In this document: positions 25,406 to 34,510 of the stretch, one piece after another
Numbering within the stretch: the stretch's first letter is position 1
How the letters are laid out: the number at the start of each line of letters is the position of its first letter
Assembly (NCBI RefSeq): GCF_000455485.1
Contig: NZ_CBQR020000171.1
Coordinates: 1 to 64,000 of the forward strand
DNA from: Gorillibacterium massiliense
GTDB taxonomy: Bacteria > Bacillota > Bacilli > Paenibacillales > NBRC-103111
Direction of reading: 5' to 3'
DNA: 64,000 nt
Notes under the pieces: model-generated
What the model saw: only the letters and a program-made list of their open reading frames with translations
Database searches by the model: none
What the model was told of the DNA's origin: nothing
Position numbers and translations under genes: made by a program

Positions 25406-28246
25406 ATGAAAAAATCACTCCGAAAGAAGGTCATGTCGAAAATCATTGTCCCGGTTGCAACGGTTGTGGCTGTATTGGCGGCAGGCGGAAATGCCAGCAT
25501 GGCGGTAGGCAATGGCGTTGAAGCAGATCAAGGCAAAGTTGGCGCAGCAGGTAATTGGGCGCTGCTGAATGGCGCTTACGAGGATTGGAGTCAGCAGGAG
25601 ATCCCTTTCGGAAAACGTTCCTATTTTCTCACACCATGGCGATCCTATATGGATACCCGCAGCGCAACAGCATGGAATAACGTGCTGGGTATCAATTTCA
25701 ACGTTACAAGCAAGGAAGCGGCAACTGCTGCTCAAGTACTGAAGGAAGCCGGTATCCGTTCCGCCCGTGTTGAAATCGGCTGGGGCTCCGTCTCTTATGC
25801 GGATGAAACCAAGCTGGTTGATCCTGAAAGCACAAGGGCGGTTATTACCGCTTTGAAGAATGCCGGTATTCGTCCTCTCATTCTGCTAAATGCAAATTCC
25901 GGTTTGCCTGCTCCCAATCAAAAGATGAGAATCCAATTGACTCGGGCCGCCAAAAAAGGGGACCGAGTGATCTACTTGAGTGATGTCCAGCAAATTAAAC
26001 CGTACTATACAGGGCTGCAGAATATGGCATATCAGACCATGTATCCGGTCATAACAAAAGTAGATGCCGCGACCGGACAAGCTACCCTTTCAGCTCCCTT
26101 GCCTAAGGATTTGCCAGTGGGAAATGTTGATTTGACGAAATTGAAATATCAACCTTTTTCCGGTAAAACATATGCGGATGGGACAAGCAATCCCGCTGCC
26201 CAGGAAACTCTGGACGGCTGGCTCCGCTATGTGAAAACCGTAACGGGATTTGTCCGCGACGTTCTTGGGACTACGGGAAAAACGGATGCCGGATTTGATG
26301 TCGAGGTCTGGAATGAGCTTTCTTTTGGCAGCCAGTTCACGAAGATTGAAAATTATTATGATCCGAAGCCGGTCTTTTCCCAGCCGATTCGTTATGAAGA
26401 GAACGGAAAAAAAGTGGAGGGCGTCGAAACCATCCTTCCTCTCACCATCCAATACATTCGCAATCCGCAAAATAAACTTCCCGGCGTCAAAGTGATTAAC
26501 GGCTTTTCCAATCAGCGGCCATGGGATAACGGGGCAGATTTGTGGAATGGGCAAACGGGCTTCAGCCGACATTATTATACCGGTTACAGTTCTAAGGATT
26601 CTTATATCAGTGTGACAAAAGCCGATGCTACGAAAAACCTTTTGGACGCTGGGGAAACGGGATATGTGCCAGAGTTTGTGAGTGCATTTCCAGAGAGTTG
26701 GTTTTATGCGTCCACGACGGAGAATATCGTTCGAGATTTGCAGCCTTTCCCCAATCTATTTGACAATCATTACCGTTACTCGAATCCGGGCGACGGGCAT
26801 CAGGCGGAAGTCTGGATGACGGAGACTAACTTTTACCGCAAGGATTTCGCTCAAGATGTAAGCTCGGCATCCGGGAAACCGATAAGCGATCCGGCGATAT
26901 CCAACCTGATGCAGGATATTGCAGCCAAAGCGGCTCTACGAATATTCACCTTCTATGGCCATAAAGGAATCAACACGGTTGAGCTTTACGCCGCAAAATC
27001 AAAGGACAGTGAATTTTCCTTTTTGCCAGAAGCTTTTTATAACGAATTATCGAAATCAAACGGCACTCTTACAGCAGGCGTCCGAAATACCGCGGGCAAA
27101 CAGTGGGAAGCGATCCACAACGTTACTCGCCTCATGTCCCAGGGAGTACCGATCACGAATGTGCGTGATTTGAAAGTGGAGCGGGTGGAGGAATTCAATC
27201 CTCAGGTTGTCCTGCAGGGAGATGGTACAGCGGATCACCCCACTCTTTACAATCGGGATGACTTGGCTGTCTTGCCGTATCAGTTGGACGATAACAAGTA
27301 CGCGATCGGTTATTATGTCGTTACGAGGGATCTGACGAAATCTTATAAACCTGAAGAAAATGTCCTGAAGTCCGACCGTTACGATATGCCGGAGCAAAAG
27401 TTCCGGGTAACCCTTTCTAACCTTGTCGGCAAGAATGCGAATGTCTATGTGTACGATCCCTTGACGGACAAAAAGCTTCCTGTTGAGAACGTTCAAGGTG
27501 GCAGCGATACGCTTACTGTGGATTTGGGCACCGTGGATTACCCCCGTTTTCTCATGGTGGAAGAAAAGACGGATGGGCCCCTCATTATGGATTCAGTCCT
27601 GTCAAGCGCGCAAGGTGGCGCCGGAGCTACCCTTTCCTTCGTTCCCAATGTAGACGGCACCGCCAAAATCACGTGGGGTAGCTATCCTCAGCGGACAGGG
27701 GGCACTTTTACAGAGAAGGCCTATAAAGACGAACGGTTTACGGAGCCGCTTAATGAGAAAGATATCGGACTCATCCAGTACAATAAAACTCTCTCCTCGC
27801 GCAAGGGATCTTACCGATGGACAGGCACGATTACACCGGATAAGGACGACACTTATACCTTCATCATAAATTCGGACAGCAGCAAGCATGAACTGAAAAT
27901 CGGAAATCAAACCGTGATCCCCTTGAATACTGGATTAAAAAGCGGCCAGGTCTTTTTGAAGGCTGGAACGACTTACAATCTCACTCTTTCCTACAGCCTA
28001 TATAATGACAATCCTCATTCTATGTCTTTATTTTGGGCTTCCAATGATCAGCCGAGACAAGCGGTTTCTCCTTCGGATAACTCGCTGCAAATGGTTCAAT
28101 TGAAAGTGGAGAAGGGGAAAAAGGCGGTTGTGCGGATTCCAAAACTTAGCGTAGGCGAAGGCGTGAAAATACAACTACAGCATCAGGGTCCAATTACCAA
28201 GTTTCCGCAATGGGATTACGATGTGAGTGGAGTGAAGTGGAAATAA
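25406..28246 (+). CDS. Secreted clan GH-A glycoside hydrolase with PA14-like domain
   Basis: 946 residues. A lysine-rich start, hydrophobic core (about 14-27) and small residues around 30-36 form a signal peptide. Residues about 70-550 look like a TIM-barrel hydrolase of clan GH-A: EVWNELSFG holds the probable acid/base Glu304 and VWMTETNFYR the probable nucleophile Glu473; GH39-like families share this layout. A beta-sandwich follows, then a PA14-like domain (about 780-900: GSYRWTGTITPDKDDTYTFI, LKAGTTYNLTLSYS). It lies directly before the exopolysaccharide operon, so it may trim or release that polymer, like PslG in Pseudomonas. AAAAGGAGAGG precedes the ATG. Confidence 0.82.
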   Translation: MKKSLRKKVMSKIIVPVATVVAVLAAGGNASMAVGNGVEADQGKVGAAGNWALLNGAYEDWSQQEIPFGKRSYFLTPWRSYMDTRSATAWNNVLGINFNVTSKEAATAAQVLKEAGIRSARVEIGWGSVSYADETKLVDPESTRAVITALKNAGIRPLILLNANSGLPAPNQKMRIQLTRAAKKGDRVIYLSDVQQIKPYYTGLQNMAYQTMYPVITKVDAATGQATLSAPLPKDLPVGNVDLTKLKYQPFSGKTYADGTSNPAAQETLDGWLRYVKTVTGFVRDVLGTTGKTDAGFDVEVWNELSFGSQFTKIENYYDPKPVFSQPIRYEENGKKVEGVETILPLTIQYIRNPQNKLPGVKVINGFSNQRPWDNGADLWNGQTGFSRHYYTGYSSKDSYISVTKADATKNLLDAGETGYVPEFVSAFPESWFYASTTENIVRDLQPFPNLFDNHYRYSNPGDGHQAEVWMTETNFYRKDFAQDVSSASGKPISDPAISNLMQDIAAKAALRIFTFYGHKGINTVELYAAKSKDSEFSFLPEAFYNELSKSNGTLTAGVRNTAGKQWEAIHNVTRLMSQGVPITNVRDLKVERVEEFNPQVVLQGDGTADHPTLYNRDDLAVLPYQLDDNKYAIGYYVVTRDLTKSYKPEENVLKSDRYDMPEQKFRVTLSNLVGKNANVYVYDPLTDKKLPVENVQGGSDTLTVDLGTVDYPRFLMVEEKTDGPLIMDSVLSSAQGGAGATLSFVPNVDGTAKITWGSYPQRTGGTFTEKAYKDERFTEPLNEKDIGLIQYNKTLSSRKGSYRWTGTITPDKDDTYTFIINSDSSKHELKIGNQTVIPLNTGLKSGQVFLKAGTTYNLTLSYSLYNDNPHSMSLFWASNDQPRQAVSPSDNSLQMVQLKVEKGKKAVVRIPKLSVGEGVKIQLQHQGPITKFPQWDYDVSGVKWK

Positions 28247-28260
28247 CGTAAGGAAAAAGG

Positions 28261-28286
28261 AAAGAGGCGAAAGCCTCTTTTTTTTG
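28261..28286 (+). terminator. Intrinsic terminator of the glycoside hydrolase gene
   Basis: AGAGGC-GAA-AGCCTCT followed by eight or more T. It separates this gene from the exopolysaccharide operon. Confidence 0.9.
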
Positions 28287-28465
28287 TTTATATATGCGTA
28301 TTTATTTACGCATCCCTAGCAATCTTATCTATTGAAACGCTTACGAGAAACGCTGTCACAAATTAGAAGCATTTTCATCCGGGAAATTAAGTATAGCTTC
28401 TTCAAGCGAAGCACATTTTGAAAGCCTTTCCGTAAAAAAAATCACAGACATTTGCGAAAAACCGA

Positions 28466-28522
28466 TTGACATGATACGAAATGTATCATAAAGTAAAAGA
28501 TATAAAAGATACGTAATGTATC
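28466..28522 (+). promoter_or_regulatory. Promoter with two GATAC-N5-GTATC operators (exopolysaccharide operon)
   Basis: TTGACA (28466-28471), 17 bases, TAAAGT (28489-28494). The palindrome GATACGAAATGTATC occupies the spacer (28473-28487), and GATACGTAATGTATC (28508-28522) lies 35 bases further on. Hexamers, spacing and operator distance are the same as at 24119. The 66-base leader to the first gene can form a hairpin, GTTAGG (28529-28534) with CCTAAC (28566-28571). The gap between 28287 and 28465 shows nothing else. Confidence 0.85.
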
Positions 28523-28588
28523 AAAACGTTAGGTTGGGTCCTATAAAACTCACAATGAGTCGTATCCTAACAATACTGGAGGTAAAAT

Positions 28589-29335
28589 ATGGAAATTAAA
28601 CAATATTGGGGTATTGTGAAGAAACGTATATGGCTCATTCTTTTGATCGTCACCATCGCTCCTATAACAAGCTGGTATTACACAAATAAGTACATTACTC
28701 CTATCTACACCGCATCCAGTAAAGTGATCGTGAATAAAGTCAGCAGTGGAGATTACGGTCAAGAACAGATGGATATGGGTGCACTTGCAACGAATATCGC
28801 GATTACGACCACATACCGAGAAATCATTTTATCGACTGCGGTTATGGATAAAGTCGTGCAGCAATTTCCCGAATTGAACGTATCCTCGAAAAGTCTTCTG
28901 CATATGGCTCATGTCGATGTGTTAACCCGGACGCCGGTTATGGTGATTTCAGTAAATGCTACTGATTATAAATGGGCGGCTACAGCCGCAAACGCCATTG
29001 TCACGGTTTTCAAGAACGAAGTCCCTTCTTTGATGAAGATCGATAATATTTTCATCTTGAGTGAAGCCTCCTTGAATGATCACGCTGCTCCCATCAACGA
29101 CAACATGAAACAGAATGTCATCCTCAGCTTCATGGTTGCGCTGCTTTTCTCCATCGGCATCATTTTCCTCTGGGAGTACATGGATACCCGGTTGAAGAAC
29201 GAAGAGGACGTCTCCAACTTGTTCGGAGTTCCGGTGCTGACGGTAGCAGCCAAACTAAACCCAAAAGATTTCCAGCCTCAAACGAGGAAAAGCGGGAGAG
29301 TAGGTGAAGCGCAATATGCAACAGCAAACCGATAA
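28589..29335 (+). CDS. Wzz/CapA-type chain-length regulator (kinase activator)
   Basis: 248 residues. MEIKQYWGIVKKRIWLILLI leads into the first membrane helix (about 13-31). The extracellular part carries AVMDKVVQQFPELN, and the second helix is at about 170-190 (VILSFMVALLFSIGIIFLWE). This is the transmembrane activator half of a split bacterial tyrosine kinase, EpsA/YveK-like. It controls polymer length together with the kinase that overlaps its 3' end by 32 bases. TGGAGG precedes ATG. First gene of the exopolysaccharide operon. Confidence 0.92.
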   Translation: MEIKQYWGIVKKRIWLILLIVTIAPITSWYYTNKYITPIYTASSKVIVNKVSSGDYGQEQMDMGALATNIAITTTYREIILSTAVMDKVVQQFPELNVSSKSLLHMAHVDVLTRTPVMVISVNATDYKWAATAANAIVTVFKNEVPSLMKIDNIFILSEASLNDHAAPINDNMKQNVILSFMVALLFSIGIIFLWEYMDTRLKNEEDVSNLFGVPVLTVAAKLNPKDFQPQTRKSGRVGEAQYATANR

Positions 29336-29999
29336 AAGCCTGATTTTAATGGATACCAATCCCGAGTCGCCCTATAGCGAAGCCTACCGCAAGCTGCGTA
29401 CCAATATCGAGTTTTCCTCTGTGGGCAAGGATGTAAAGGTGCTGATGTTTACTTCGTCCCAGAAAGGTGAAGGGAAGACCCATACCGCGGTGAATCTGGC
29501 CGTATCTCTGGCACAAGCAGGGAAACGCACGATACTGGTCGATGCGGATCTCCGGGCCCCTAGCGTACACCGGTATTTTGCACCGAACAATCTCAGCGGA
29601 TTGGCTAACTATTTGGCCATGCAAATTCCGTTAGAACAAATCATAATGGACACCCACATTCCTGGTCTTGCCCTCATTCCCGCCGGTGCCACCCCACCCA
29701 ATTCAGCAGAGCTGTTGACTATGCGGAGAATGGATGCCCTGCTGGATATCTTGAAGGAAAAGTATGACATGGTCATCATCGATACTCCTCCGATTTTGAA
29801 AGTCGCTGACGCACAAATCGTTGCAGCTCGGGCAGACGGAGTCCTCCTGGTGGTCGAATACGGCAAAATCAAGCAGGAGTGGGCCAAGAAAGTGAAGACT
29901 AGTTTGGCTCAAGTAAATGCGAATCTCTTGGGGATCGTGATCAATAAGGCAAATCGCTCCGATTTCGATGCCACTGCTTATTACGGGGCTGCTCGCTAA
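29304..29999 (+). CDS. Bacterial tyrosine kinase (CpsD/EpsB-like)
   Basis: 231 residues from GTG 29304 (GGGAG upstream; ATG 29316 is an alternative). Walker A is SSQKGEGKTHTAVNLA, Walker A' is ILVDADLR and Walker B is VIIDTPPIL, the BY-kinase set. The C-terminal tyrosine cluster is short, only Tyr-Tyr in DATAYYGAAR. It autophosphorylates there and, with the membrane partner encoded just before, controls polymer assembly and possibly the UDP-sugar enzymes downstream. Confidence 0.93.
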   Translation: MKRNMQQQTDKSLILMDTNPESPYSEAYRKLRTNIEFSSVGKDVKVLMFTSSQKGEGKTHTAVNLAVSLAQAGKRTILVDADLRAPSVHRYFAPNNLSGLANYLAMQIPLEQIIMDTHIPGLALIPAGATPPNSAELLTMRRMDALLDILKEKYDMVIIDTPPILKVADAQIVAARADGVLLVVEYGKIKQEWAKKVKTSLAQVNANLLGIVINKANRSDFDATAYYGAAR

Positions 30000-30040
30000 T
30001 CTCTGAAAATCAATTCTATCTATTATTCTTGATTGGCTCA

Positions 30041-30154
30041 TAAGGTGATGCCTACTTACCTTTATCAATGTAGGCACTCGACCATGCTGTGGGTTTCGCA
30101 GACCTTAGACGTTAATCGTCGGTGGTGTGGTGTGAGGGCGGGTTTGATGCCCTT
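30041..30154 (+). ncRNA. Candidate EAR (eps-associated, epsC) antitermination RNA
   Basis: In the 316-base gap after the kinase gene, four hairpins follow one another: TGCCTAC/GTAGGCA (30049-30076), CTGTG/CGCAG (30087-30101), GACG/CGTC (30108-30120) and AGGGC/GCCCT (30135-30153). In Bacillus subtilis and relatives the EAR element lies at just this place, after the second (kinase) gene of the eps operon, and lets polymerase read through terminators. A terminator-like hairpin follows 27 bases later. The assignment rests on position and structure; I could not compare it with the family model. Confidence 0.6.
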
Positions 30155-30180
30155 CTATAAATAAAGTGATATGAAATCGT

Positions 30181-30235
30181 AAAAAAGATAGTTATGCCGC
30201 TTTGCATAGAGCAAGTCGGTATAGCTATTTTTTTT
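30181..30235 (+). terminator. Intrinsic terminator inside the exopolysaccharide operon
   Basis: GATAGTTATGCCG (30187-30199) pairs along its whole length, counting G-U pairs, with CGGTATAGCTATT; six A precede and eight T follow. It lies directly after the candidate EAR RNA, as expected if that element permits readthrough. Confidence 0.75.
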
Positions 30236-30315
30236 ACATCATCGCTTACGACAGATGATTGACTGCCGCCGCCATTCTATCTACCACTATTATCGCAAGG
30301 GAGGAGATCCAACTG

Positions 30316-31206
30316 ATGAAGACCGTAAAAAAAGCCATCATTCCAGCTGCTGGCTTGGGGACTCGATTTTTGCCGGCCACTAAGGCGATGCCGAAAGAAA
30401 TGCTCCCCATTATCGACAAGCCTACCATCCAATACATTGTGGAAGAGGCGATCGAATCGGGCATTGAAGACATCATTATCGTAACGGGAAAAGGGAAACG
30501 CGCCATTGAAGATCACTTTGATCACGCTTTTGAGTTAGAAGCCAAGCTGGAGGAAGGCGGAAAACTAAAGCTTTTGGAGGAAGTTCAACGCTCTTCTAGG
30601 GTCGATATCCACTACATCCGCCAAAAAGAACCGAAAGGCTTGGGTCATGCGGTTTGGTGCGCAAGACGCTTCATCGGCGACGAGCCCTTTGCCGTTCTGC
30701 TCGGTGACGATATTGTCGTAAGCGAGCCGCCTTGCCTCAAACAATTGATTGACCAATACGAGACGACGTTCTCCTCAGTCATCGGGGTGCAGCCGGTATC
30801 GGATGCGGAAACCCAGCGCTATGGCATCGTCGATCCGATCTATCGGGATGGCAGTCTCTACAAGGTGCGTAATTTCGTGGAGAAGCCGGCTCTCGGTAAA
30901 GCACCTTCGAACTTGGCGATCATGGGCCGCTACGTACTGACGCCGGAAATCTTCGATTTTCTTGAAATGCAGGAAACTGGAGCCGGTGGTGAGATTCAAT
31001 TGACCGATGCCATCGGTCGGCTCAATGAAGTGCAAAACGTTTTTGCTTACCACTTTACAGGACGCCGTTACGACGTAGGCGAGAAGTTGGGATTCATCCT
31101 CACTACATTGGATTTTGCTTTGAAGAACAATGAACTGCGCGAGCCGCTGCTTCATGCAATGGAACAATTAATTGCTAGAGACAATATGCCAAAAGTGATT
31201 GGTTAA
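30316..31206 (+). CDS. galU: UTP-glucose-1-phosphate uridylyltransferase
   Basis: 296 residues from ATG 30316, with GGGAGGAG upstream; the longer frame from 30259 has no ribosome site. The nucleotide-binding start [20 protein letters not shown] and later LLGDDIV, FVEKP and [10 protein letters not shown] are typical of GalU. It makes UDP-glucose from glucose-1-phosphate and UTP in the cytoplasm, the substrate of the dehydrogenase encoded two genes downstream. Confidence 0.95.
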   Translation: MKTVKKAIIPAAGLGTRFLPATKAMPKEMLPIIDKPTIQYIVEEAIESGIEDIIIVTGKGKRAIEDHFDHAFELEAKLEEGGKLKLLEEVQRSSRVDIHYIRQKEPKGLGHAVWCARRFIGDEPFAVLLGDDIVVSEPPCLKQLIDQYETTFSSVIGVQPVSDAETQRYGIVDPIYRDGSLYKVRNFVEKPALGKAPSNLAIMGRYVLTPEIFDFLEMQETGAGGEIQLTDAIGRLNEVQNVFAYHFTGRRYDVGEKLGFILTTLDFALKNNELREPLLHAMEQLIARDNMPKVIG

Positions 31207-31221
31207 AAAGGGGCGTAGAAC

Positions 31222-31929
31222 ATGCGGAATATATCCATGGAAGCTGAAGCGTTGAATAACCGGTCCTACTATGCCGAGCAGCCAAGGGCACGAGTTTATC
31301 CGCTCCTTCAATCCAATCAACACAAATGGTACAGCTTCAGCAAGCGAGTACTGGATATAATCAGCGCTTTTTTCGGACTTATTGCACTCGTCCCTCTTTT
31401 CCTTGTGCTTGCCATCCTGATCAAACGGGAAGATCCGAAAGGAAAAGTCTTCTTCAAACAGATCAGGGTCGGGAAAGATGGAAGAACCTTTTACATGTAC
31501 AAATTCCGTTCCATGGTCTCTAATGCGGAGGAACTGTTGGCGGATCTGACTGATCAGAATGAAGTGGAAGGCGCTATGTTCAAAATGAAGAACGATCCGC
31601 GCATAACAAAAATCGGAAAGTTCATCCGCAAAACAAGCATCGATGAGCTCCCCCAACTTTGGAATGTTTTGAAAGGCGAGATGAGTCTCGTTGGACCCAG
31701 GCCGCCTTTGGATCGGGAAGTTGCTGAATATACGAGCTATGACAAGCTGCGCCTCTTGGTCACTCCCGGCTGCACAGGCTTGTGGCAGGTCAGCGGCCGC
31801 AACAGCTTGAGCTTTCAACAGATGGTCGAACTGGACCTCAAATATATTCAGGAGAGAAGTTTATTTCTTGACCTGAAGCTTTTAATCAAGACGGTATGGA
31901 TCGTGGTTTCTCCAAACAGCGCTTACTGA
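31222..31929 (+). CDS. Undecaprenyl-phosphate sugar phosphotransferase (initiating transferase)
   Basis: 235 residues. One membrane helix (about 46-68: ISAFFGLIALVPLFLVLAIL) precedes the bacterial sugar transferase domain with KVFFKQIRVGKDGRTFYMYK, KFIRKTSIDELPQLWNVLKG and SLVGPRPPL. The short form without the extra N-terminal helices is like EpsL/CapM types. It transfers the first sugar-1-phosphate to undecaprenyl phosphate and so starts the repeat unit. The sugar is unknown. Confidence 0.93.
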   Translation: MRNISMEAEALNNRSYYAEQPRARVYPLLQSNQHKWYSFSKRVLDIISAFFGLIALVPLFLVLAILIKREDPKGKVFFKQIRVGKDGRTFYMYKFRSMVSNAEELLADLTDQNEVEGAMFKMKNDPRITKIGKFIRKTSIDELPQLWNVLKGEMSLVGPRPPLDREVAEYTSYDKLRLLVTPGCTGLWQVSGRNSLSFQQMVELDLKYIQERSLFLDLKLLIKTVWIVVSPNSAY

Positions 31930-31952
31930 TCCAGCCGGGAAGGGGTTTTCTG

Positions 31953-33320
31953 ATGAAGGTTACCGTAATGGGTACGGGATATGTCGGCTTGACTACCGGC
32001 GTATCCCTCGCGCATCTAGGGCATCAAGTCGTTTGCGCGGATATCGATGAAAGAAAAATTGCAAAGCTTTCCGCGGGCGTTGCCCCTTTTTACGAACCGG
32101 GATTGGAACAGATGTTGGAAATGGTGCAGGAGCAGTTGGAGTTTACGACTTCCATCAAGGAAGCCGTCGCCAATGCGGAAGTGGTTTTTTTGGCAGTCGG
32201 GACGCCGGCTTATCCGGACGGATCGCCAAATTTAGAATACTTGCATGAAGCTTTTAATCAGACGGTGCGTTCGATTAAGAATAAAACCGAACAGACGGTG
32301 ATCGTGAATAAAAGCACGGTGCCGGTTGGAACCGCCGATGAATTCGCTGCGATCATCGCATCGGAAGGTTTGGCTGATCGTGTAGTCATGGCCAGCAATC
32401 CGGAATTTTTAAGACAAGGACGGGCGCTGACCGATACTCTTTATCCGGACCGGATCGTCGTCGGTGGCAGTGAACCTGCCGTACAAACCCTCCGCAGGCT
32501 CTATCAGCCGCTTATTGACCAAAGCTTTTCGGAACCCCCTGGCATGAAACGGCCGAAAGAATTAGCTCAAGTCCCCTTTATCGCAGTCGACATCCGTAGC
32601 GCTGAGCTCGCGAAATATGCGGCAAACGCTTTTCTCGCTATGAAGATCAGCTTCATTAATGAGATTGCCAATGTATGTGATCTTGTCGGTGCGGATGTAA
32701 CCCGAATCGCGCGGATTATCGGCGAAGACCCGCGGATTGGTCCATCCTTTTTGCAGGCGGGCATCGGGTATGGCGGCAGCTGCTTCCCCAAGGATACCCG
32801 GGCTTTGCGGTATATAGCCGATACCAATGGGTATGATTTTAAGCTGCTCTCTGCTGTCATTGAAGTCAACAATGCGCAGAAATATAGGTTGATCGATAAG
32901 CTGAAGCAGGAATTGGGGGCGTTAGCCGGTAAAAAGATCGCCGTCTTGGGCCTCACATTTAAGCCGGGAACCGACGACTTACGAGATGCTCCCAGCCTGA
33001 CGATTATTCAGGAACTTGCGTTACAAGAAGCAGTGGTCTACGCTCACGATCCCGTAGCTATGGAGATAGCAAAACCGCATCTTCCGGAAAACGTCATTCT
33101 GGATGCGAATCTGTTGAATGTTCTGAGTCAGGCGGATGCCGCTGTATTGCTGACCGAATGGCCGGAATACCGGACTCTCGACCCGGAATGGCTGCTGCAT
33201 ACGATGAAGCGGCCGCTCTTAATCGACGGGCGTAACGCTTATGAGGAGTCGAAACGCGACGATTTGGAATATCGGGGGATCGGCTTAAGCAACAAAAAGG
33301 GCGAGCCGGTTACCTTGTGA
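31953..33320 (+). CDS. ugd: UDP-glucose 6-dehydrogenase
   Basis: 455 residues from ATG 31953, GGGAAGGGG upstream. The N-terminal NAD motif is GTGYVGL; the catalytic Cys277 is in GYGGSCFPKD; the C-terminal domain has LGLTFKPGTDDLRDAPS. It oxidises UDP-glucose to UDP-glucuronate, so the polymer probably contains uronic acid. It follows the initiating transferase by 23 bases; GDP-mannose dehydrogenases are similar, but the adjacent galU favours this call. Confidence 0.93.
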   Translation: MKVTVMGTGYVGLTTGVSLAHLGHQVVCADIDERKIAKLSAGVAPFYEPGLEQMLEMVQEQLEFTTSIKEAVANAEVVFLAVGTPAYPDGSPNLEYLHEAFNQTVRSIKNKTEQTVIVNKSTVPVGTADEFAAIIASEGLADRVVMASNPEFLRQGRALTDTLYPDRIVVGGSEPAVQTLRRLYQPLIDQSFSEPPGMKRPKELAQVPFIAVDIRSAELAKYAANAFLAMKISFINEIANVCDLVGADVTRIARIIGEDPRIGPSFLQAGIGYGGSCFPKDTRALRYIADTNGYDFKLLSAVIEVNNAQKYRLIDKLKQELGALAGKKIAVLGLTFKPGTDDLRDAPSLTIIQELALQEAVVYAHDPVAMEIAKPHLPENVILDANLLNVLSQADAAVLLTEWPEYRTLDPEWLLHTMKRPLLIDGRNAYEESKRDDLEYRGIGLSNKKGEPVTL

Positions 33321-33355
33321 GATTGAATGATCGAAAGCTTCCCGGAGGGGATGTC

Positions 33356-34510
33356 ATGAAAGTCGGAATCGTCATGCCGCTTGCTGAACAGCGTGGCGGA
33401 GCAGAGCTCATGCTGCTCCATCTGCTTAAGGCAAACCGGGAAGCGGAGAAAGTTGAGTACAGCTTGGCTTTTCTGGAACACGGACCTTTGGTGCAGCAGG
33501 CGCAAGATTTAGGTTATTCGGTAGCGGTTTATCCTGCAGGCCGGTTGCGCAGTCTTTGGTCATTTGCTAAAACGGCTGTCGCTTTATTCCGTTGGATGAA
33601 ACGGGAGAAGCTGCAACTGGTGATGTCCTGGATGGGAAAAGCGCATCTCTATGCATCAGTCGGTGCGGTTGCCGCGGGTATTCCCGCTGTTTGGTGGCAG
33701 CATGGTTTGGCCAAGAAGGGTTGGAGCGACTGGTTGATCAGCAGGCTGCCGGCTAAGCTTATTCTTAGCTGCTCCGAGACAGCCGCCGCAGCGCAGCGCA
33801 AGGTATCGCCCCGGATGACAATCCGGGTTGTTTATCCGGCCGTAGAGTTGCAGCGGTTTGATCCCGGAAAGCTGCCCAATCGGCAGGAAGCCAGGAGACG
33901 CTTGGACTTGCCGGAAAACGCCAAAATCGTCGGCACGGTCGGAAGACTGCAGAGATGGAAGGGCATGCACCAATTGATTGAAGCAGCTGGGTTAGCCGTC
34001 CGCGAATGCCCCGATTTGTATGTCGTGATCGTGGGTGGAGAGCATTTTTCCGAGCCTGATTATCCCGAAGAACTGCGGCAGCTTGCCCGTAGGGCAGATA
34101 TTGCGGATAAAGTTCTCTTTGCCGGCCAGCAGCAGGATGTTCCGCTGTGGATGCAGGCTTTTGATGTATTTGTGCACTGTTCTACCGGAACGGAACCATT
34201 CGGCATGGTGGTCATTGAGGCGATGGCGCTTGGCAAAGCGGTCGTCGCTTCGCAAAAAGGCGGTCCTATGGAAATAATCGAGCCGGGCGAAAGCGGCCTA
34301 TTGGTAGATATGAATAACGCATCCGCCTTATCGGAGTCTATCGCCGCCATTTTAAAATCTCCGGAACTTGAGGAAAAGTTAAGCAAGCAAGGAATCCTGC
34401 GTGCAGGATATTTCCATACAGGGCGCTTATCGGCGGAAACAGCCGCCATCCTTTCCGGAACGATACATCAAACGTATACCGAGCCTATGGAAGGGAGGAT
34501 TCAAATGTAG
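33356..34510 (+). CDS. Glycosyltransferase family 4
   Basis: 384 residues from ATG 33356, with GGAGGGG upstream; the frame opening at 33317 overlaps ugd and is rejected. It has the GT-B fold: start VGIVMPLAEQRGGAELML, donor-site region VGRLQRWKGMHQLIEAA and the E-x7-E motif in GTEPFGMVVIEAMALGK. A retaining transferase that adds a sugar to the lipid-linked repeat unit on the cytoplasmic face. The sugar is unknown. Confidence 0.9.
   Translation: MKVGIVMPLAEQRGGAELMLLHLLKANREAEKVEYSLAFLEHGPLVQQAQDLGYSVAVYPAGRLRSLWSFAKTAVALFRWMKREKLQLVMSWMGKAHLYASVGAVAAGIPAVWWQHGLAKKGWSDWLISRLPAKLILSCSETAAAAQRKVSPRMTIRVVYPAVELQRFDPGKLPNRQEARRRLDLPENAKIVGTVGRLQRWKGMHQLIEAAGLAVRECPDLYVVIVGGEHFSEPDYPEELRQLARRADIADKVLFAGQQQDVPLWMQAFDVFVHCSTGTEPFGMVVIEAMALGKAVVASQKGGPMEIIEPGESGLLVDMNNASALSESIAAILKSPELEEKLSKQGILRAGYFHTGRLSAETAAILSGTIHQTYTEPMEGRIQM

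Noticed and set aside
30121-30180. c-di-GMP riboswitch before galU
   Set aside because: The consensus core of the GEMM-I class is not visible; the location fits EAR better.
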